A stretch of DNA of 64,000 nt from Methylocella tundrae (GTDB taxonomy: Bacteria > Pseudomonadota > Alphaproteobacteria > Rhizobiales > Beijerinckiaceae). Position numbers and translations under genes: made by a program. Shown piece by piece: positions 60,801 to 64,000 of the stretch. The notes beneath the pieces were generated by a model. That model saw only the letters and a program-made list of their open reading frames with translations. It had not been told where the DNA came from and did no database searches. Positions within the stretch are counted from its first letter, which is position 1, and the number at the start of each line of letters is the position of its first letter. The stretch lies in assembly GCF_901905185.1 (NCBI RefSeq), contig NZ_CABFMQ020000077.1:32787-96786 (forward strand), written 5' to 3'.

Positions 60801-63800
60801 GAAACGCTCGGCGCTTTGACTCAACATTCGCAGACGATGAGCGAACGGCTCGGGGCGATGGCCGATCTGACGGTCAACGCCTTCAACGGCCATGCCGACG
60901 CCGTGCATCAGCGCCTCGAGACGACGCTGTCACAAACGCTGGCGGCGCTGACGAGCCACAGCGACGCCGTCAGCGCGCGCCTCGAGACAAGCGTCCAGCA
61001 ATCGGCCGAGGCCCTCGCCTCCCCGATCGAGACATTGCACGAACGCCTGACAGGAGCCGTCAGCACGACCCTTGCCGCACTGAGCGATCATGCGGCGGAG
61101 ATCAGCCAGCGCCTCGCAGACACCGCCGCGATGTCCGCCGGCGCCCTGACCAGTCAGACCGACGCCCTGCGTGAGCGCCTGCGCGCTACGCTGACAGAGG
61201 CGTTCGAAGCGCTGACCGCGCATTCGGCCGACATCAGCGACCGCCTGAGGTCGAGCGCCGAGCAGTCGGCTGCTGTGCTGGCCGAGCGCACCGACGCGCT
61301 CAATAACCGCCTCATTGGATCGATCGGCGAGACCCTTGGGGCGCTGACCAGCCACACGGACGAAGTGAGCCATCGCCTCAATTCAAATGTCGGCGAGACG
61401 CTCGGCGCGCTCGAGTCCCATTCGGAACTGATCAATCAGCGTCTCGAGGCGTCGGCCCAGCATTCCGTCGGCGCGCTCGCCGCGCACACGGAAGCGCTGC
61501 AGACAAGTCTCGCGGCGACGCTCGGCGAAACGCTCGGCGCGCTTTCCGGCTATTCGGATGAAATGCGTGATCGTCTTGAAGCGGTCGGGCGCCAATCACT
61601 CGCCGCTTTCGCCGATCATACCGGAAGCCTCGAGCAGCGCCTCACCCTGATGCTCGGCGAAGCTTTCAGCGTGCTGACGACCCAGACTCAGGAGTTCAAC
61701 GAGCAACTTGTCGGGCGCAGTCACGAGGCCGTGCTCGCCTTCGCCAGCCAGACAGAGGCGCTTCAGGAAAGCTTCGACGCCACGGCGCAACAGGCCGTCG
61801 CGGCGATCGGCTACCACGCCAACGATCTCAACGACCGCTTTACCGAAACCGCCTCCGAAGCCATCAACGCCATCGCGACGCACAGCGACCGCATCAATGA
61901 AGCGCTCTCGGACCGCCTCGTGATGTTCGAGGAAACCTTCCTTGGCCACGGCGGCGCCGTTGCAAACAGCATCGGCGATCAGACCGAACGCTTCACGGCG
62001 ACGCTGGCGGATCGCCTCGGAGCAATCGAGAATACGTTGACCGTCCGCGGCGGCGATCTCAATGACAAGCTCGCCCTGCGCGCCGGCGAGACCGCGCAGG
62101 CTCTGGAAGCGCAGATTGACGCTTTCGAAGCGCGCACGGAAAGCCGGACGCATGAAATCGGACAGGCGCTCGACGCACTCATCGCCCGGATCGACACCGG
62201 GCTTGAAACCCAGGCGGCGGCTCTCGACGAGGCGCTCACGGCACGGGCGCGCGACATTGCGCAAATGCTGAGCGAGGGCGGCGGAAACGTCATCCGCGCA
62301 CTCGACGGCAAGGCGCAGGAGATCGAGTCCGTTCTCTCGATGCGCGCGACGACTCTCGCCGAGACACTCGGCGAAAAGGCCGACGAAATCAACGCGGCGC
62401 TCGGCGGCCAGGCGGGCGCCATCGCGACAACGCTCGACGGCCGCATCGCGGAATTCGAGGAGAAAGTCGTCGGCCGTCTCGACGCCGTATCGAGCGAACT
62501 CGATGCGCGCGGCCGCGCGGTCGCCGACAATATCGCGGCGCGGACCAGCGAAATCGACGAGACGCTTGGTCATCACGCCGGAGCCATCGACGCCGCGCTG
62601 GACCGCGAAGCCGGTCAGCTTGCCGCATTGCTGTCAGGGAGAACCTCCGAAATCAGAGATCTCGTTTCACAAGCGACCGAGGACCTCGACGCGACCCTTG
62701 CAGGCCGCGCCGGCGAGATCGGCGATGCGCTCGGCGTGCGCGTCAATGAAATCAGCATGACGCTGGCGAGCCGACTGGCGGAGATAGAAGGCGCGCTCGG
62801 CGGCCGGGGTCTGGATCTGCAAAATGCGCTGGCGCAAAGCGCGAGTGATCTGCGTGAGCTGTTCGAAACCCGCGGCCTCGGCCTCATCTCGGCCTTGTCG
62901 GAGCGCGGCAACGAAATCGCTGAAGAAATGACCAATGTCGGCGATCTGGTCACGCAGACCATCGAAGGCCGCGGCATGGCGATCGTGCAGCATCTCAGCG
63001 CGAAGCAAAGCGAACTGACGGAGGCGCTTGAACGCTCGCTCGTCAATCTGCGCGACGCCTTCGAGACCGGCGCATCAGAATCGATCGGCGCGCTTGTCGA
63101 CGCGAATGGAAAGCTCGGCGCCGAAATGACCGAGGTCATCGATCGCCTCGTCAGCGGCAGCGCATCGCTGCAGGATGCGATCAATGTCGCCAGCTCGAAT
63201 TTCGTAGCGGTGGAAGAATCCTTGAGCCATCGCATGGAGGAATTCAAAACCGTGCTGGGGAACGTTTCGACGGAAGTCGAGCGGCTCAATCAGGCGGCCG
63301 GAGAAACGGTCTATGAAGCCAGCGGATTTGCCGAGGCGATCGCCGGCCACAAGGAAAGCCTCGCAGCTTCGGCTGGCGAACTCGTCAGGTCGCAGGGCGA
63401 ACTGGACCAGATGCTCGAGGCGCGGCGGGTCTCGCTCGATGCGCTCCTTGGCGCCATCAAGGAGCGCCGCGACGACTTCGACAGCGTGCTCGGCTCCTTC
63501 GCCGGGCTGATCGAGAACGCCTTTGAGAGCGCCGAAAGCCGGGCGCGCGAACTCGGCGCCTATGTGGCCGAAACATCGCAATCGGCGGGCGGCGATATCG
63601 ACCGGCAATTCGCCGACATGCGCGCCAATATCGCGCAGGAACGCGAACGCACCGCTGAAGCGATGCGCGCCGCCTATGAAGAAACCAATGCCGAAATCGG
63701 CGGCATCTTCACCCAGACATCGCAACGCTTCGAGAGCGCGACGTCGGAGCTGCGCGAGATGGCGCGGCAAATTCAGAGCGAACTCGCGGCGACGCGGGAA

Positions 63801-64000
63801 GCCTTGAGGACCAGCGTTGCGGATCTGCCGCAGGAGACGGCGCAGCAAGCGGCAGCGATGCGCAAAATCGTCGCCGACGAGATCAAGGCCCTGAAGGAGC
63901 TGAGCGAAATCGTCACCCGCTCTGGCCGCTCCTTCGATGTGTCGACGCCGCTTCCCGCCGCGGACCGCGCGCCCGCCGCCCCCGCAAGGCGCCCTGCGCC
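57861..64000 (+). CDS. Giant two-TM coiled-coil protein, GPR/RgsE-like, cut by right edge
   Basis: Open for more than 2,040 codons from an ATG (after GAGGAACCAG) to the window end, with no stop seen. Residues 1-115 are polar; membrane helices lie at about 117-138 (TIVAALCSGAWIVLTLGYLL) and 155-176 (ALYFLTIAAPVVFFFITAMM). The rest is a very long helical coiled-coil made of degenerate repeats with pattern S-x-E-I-x-x-R-L-(x)n-Q-T-E-A-L-H-E-R-L. This apolipoprotein-like organisation with a short N-terminus and two TMs recalls the growth-pole-ring protein GPR of Agrobacterium and RgsE of Sinorhizobium, which organise polar growth. That assignment rests on architecture and is not proven. The final codons (DRAPAAPARRP) begin a Pro/Ala-rich part. 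Confidence 0.85.
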   Translation, partial: MASSPKTHDPAAEALLAIEEALNLRAGMGDAFGGAEPPRDQGNKGEKPAERKQGSGPKLPSTSEDPLFSAPSSSFSAAVAEAAGGQIRRAASPANDDRHATGEMLRALQARSSRAPTIVAALCSGAWIVLTLGYLLTHREDLFTGPNGSALPASALYFLTIAAPVVFFFITAMMIRRAQEMRVTSRSMTEVAMRLAEPETIATEQMVTLSQAIRREVASMGDGIERALARAGELETLVRSEVSNLERSYSDNERRVRALIDELAAERESILSNADRVRGAISIAHDTVSRDIENASARFSEHVGEAAGRVAASLNAKGDEIKQALSSGRYELIEHLSSHGNDLIDRLMQTGNEATANLTQASAGIAQTLDERLAELNERLQNAQEVLSADLGTRGDALVGRLDSAGAQIAETISSRGESLATRLAETGDRLHEVVAVEGDALHNNLAQTSERFATLIAERTEAARDALDQSSRAIVTVFEDGHTRLQSEFERNGGELQRSFAEAAESTAQTLSAHSEGLRERIASSLDETIKALTSHAEHVHDHLDLTSQDMIAAFAGRTDALSEQLSLVLDGTFAALNDHSAIMSERLGTAAEQAASDFAGRSEALHERLNATIGDTLGALSDRSEQVAGRLETSAQHSVATLTDYADGLQQRMTATLDALSRHAEDIGERLGAVGEQSLGAFTEQTEALHERLNAAISTLNGHSEEISHRLAASAEQSAGALTDQTRALQDRLNVSISALNAHSDEISRRLAAGAERSAGALTQQTEALQNRLDAAIQTVNEHSDEISQRLAETAQYSAGALAEQTEALHERLDAAISAVNLHSDQISQRLAETAQHSAGAFAEQTEALHERLDAAINAANAHSEEIGQRLAAAAQQSGDALAEQTEALHEQLSQTIGALNAHSEEIGRRLATTAQQSGDALAEQTEALHERLNAAIGALNEHSNEMSERLEATALYSVGAFAEHTEALHERLNGTLAETLGALTQHSQTMSERLGAMADLTVNAFNGHADAVHQRLETTLSQTLAALTSHSDAVSARLETSVQQSAEALASPIETLHERLTGAVSTTLAALSDHAAEISQRLADTAAMSAGALTSQTDALRERLRATLTEAFEALTAHSADISDRLRSSAEQSAAVLAERTDALNNRLIGSIGETLGALTSHTDEVSHRLNSNVGETLGALESHSELINQRLEASAQHSVGALAAHTEALQTSLAATLGETLGALSGYSDEMRDRLEAVGRQSLAAFADHTGSLEQRLTLMLGEAFSVLTTQTQEFNEQLVGRSHEAVLAFASQTEALQESFDATAQQAVAAIGYHANDLNDRFTETASEAINAIATHSDRINEALSDRLVMFEETFLGHGGAVANSIGDQTERFTATLADRLGAIENTLTVRGGDLNDKLALRAGETAQALEAQIDAFEARTESRTHEIGQALDALIARIDTGLETQAAALDEALTARARDIAQMLSEGGGNVIRALDGKAQEIESVLSMRATTLAETLGEKADEINAALGGQAGAIATTLDGRIAEFEEKVVGRLDAVSSELDARGRAVADNIAARTSEIDETLGHHAGAIDAALDREAGQLAALLSGRTSEIRDLVSQATEDLDATLAGRAGEIGDALGVRVNEISMTLASRLAEIEGALGGRGLDLQNALAQSASDLRELFETRGLGLISALSERGNEIAEEMTNVGDLVTQTIEGRGMAIVQHLSAKQSELTEALERSLVNLRDAFETGASESIGALVDANGKLGAEMTEVIDRLVSGSASLQDAINVASSNFVAVEESLSHRMEEFKTVLGNVSTEVERLNQAAGETVYEASGFAEAIAGHKESLAASAGELVRSQGELDQMLEARRVSLDALLGAIKERRDDFDSVLGSFAGLIENAFESAESRARELGAYVAETSQSAGGDIDRQFADMRANIAQERERTAEAMRAAYEETNAEIGGIFTQTSQRFESATSELREMARQIQSELAATREALRTSVADLPQETAQQAAAMRKIVADEIKALKELSEIVTRSGRSFDVSTPLPAADRAPAAPARRPA
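59976..60695 (+). repeat. Six exact-length 120-bp tandem units in the giant gene
   Basis: Units begin at 59976, 60096, 60216, 60336, 60456 and 60576, each encoding 40 residues of the type SDEISQRLAETAQYSAGALA then EQTEALHERLDAAISAVNLH. Unit length is constant while bases vary; units 5 and 6 are the most alike. Similar but irregular repeats extend on both sides. Confidence 0.85.

Noticed and set aside
59379..62576. Long minus-strand open frames opposite the giant gene
   Set aside because: They mirror the repeats of the plus-strand coiled-coil gene in a GC-rich sequence, with no start signals or recognisable content.

Overview
The window comes from a high-GC alphaproteobacterial methanotroph, most likely Hyphomicrobiales/Beijerinckiaceae. 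The best evidence is a complete soluble methane monooxygenase (sMMO) cluster on the minus strand in the order mmoX-mmoY-mmoB-mmoZ-mmoD-mmoC-mmoR-(small ORF)-mmoG (about 31.1 to 21.2 kb). Having mmoR and mmoG downstream of mmoC is the arrangement known from Methylocella-type organisms, whereas Methylosinus carries them upstream of mmoX. An Irr-like Fur regulator and a polar-growth-type giant coiled-coil protein also fit this order. No particulate MMO gene, rRNA, IS element, phage or CRISPR array was found. The single tRNA is tRNA-Ala(CGC).

Layout. 1-1440: 3' part of a sensor histidine kinase. 2.1-2.5 kb: small secreted COG4315-type protein. 2.9-7.4 kb: treZ-treY, making trehalose from maltooligosaccharides. 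7.7-11.5 kb: serB converging on serC-serA, the whole phosphorylated serine pathway. 11.9-15.9 kb: PRC-barrel protein, MFS permease, MsbA-type ABC exporter. 16.0-19.2 kb: glpD-glpK (glycerol use). 19.6-20.6 kb: Irr-like regulator and a small exported repeat protein. 21.2-31.1 kb: sMMO cluster with a recognisable sigma-54 promoter upstream of mmoX. 31.7-31.9 kb: AT-rich block with a 37-bp near-perfect palindrome and further copies of its half-site; a related 13-bp palindrome lies beyond the other end of the cluster. 32.0-33.5 kb: decayed peptidoglycan-binding/protease gene and a macB fragment. 34.2-36.1 kb: tRNA, YggT, DUF167, esterase. 36.4-40.9 kb: sdhCDAB with a foreign-looking AT-rich gene between sdhA and sdhB. 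41.2-48.4 kb: two lytic transglycosylases and an RND efflux pair. 48.5-54.3 kb: tgt, queA, two cyclophilins, coaD, ferredoxin-NADP reductase, ferredoxin. 55.0-56.8 kb: type-B carboxylesterase. 57.86 kb to the right edge: an uninterrupted frame of over 2,040 codons for a giant two-TM coiled-coil protein resembling GPR/RgsE.

How the parts fit. Methane enters through sMMO (MmoXYZ hydroxylase, MmoB effector, MmoC reductase); MmoR activates the sigma-54 promoter and MmoG is the dedicated chaperonin. Succinate dehydrogenase, serine synthesis and glycerol catabolism are the surrounding central metabolism. Trehalose synthesis is probably for stress protection.

Most notable observations: Asn replaces the conserved ATPase Asp in MmoG; a small acidic gene lies between mmoR and mmoG; palindromic sites flank the sMMO cluster; an unknown gene interrupts sdhA-sdhB; Tgt lacks all four zinc ligands; a decayed gene borders the sMMO locus; the giant coiled-coil protein contains exact 120-bp tandem units.
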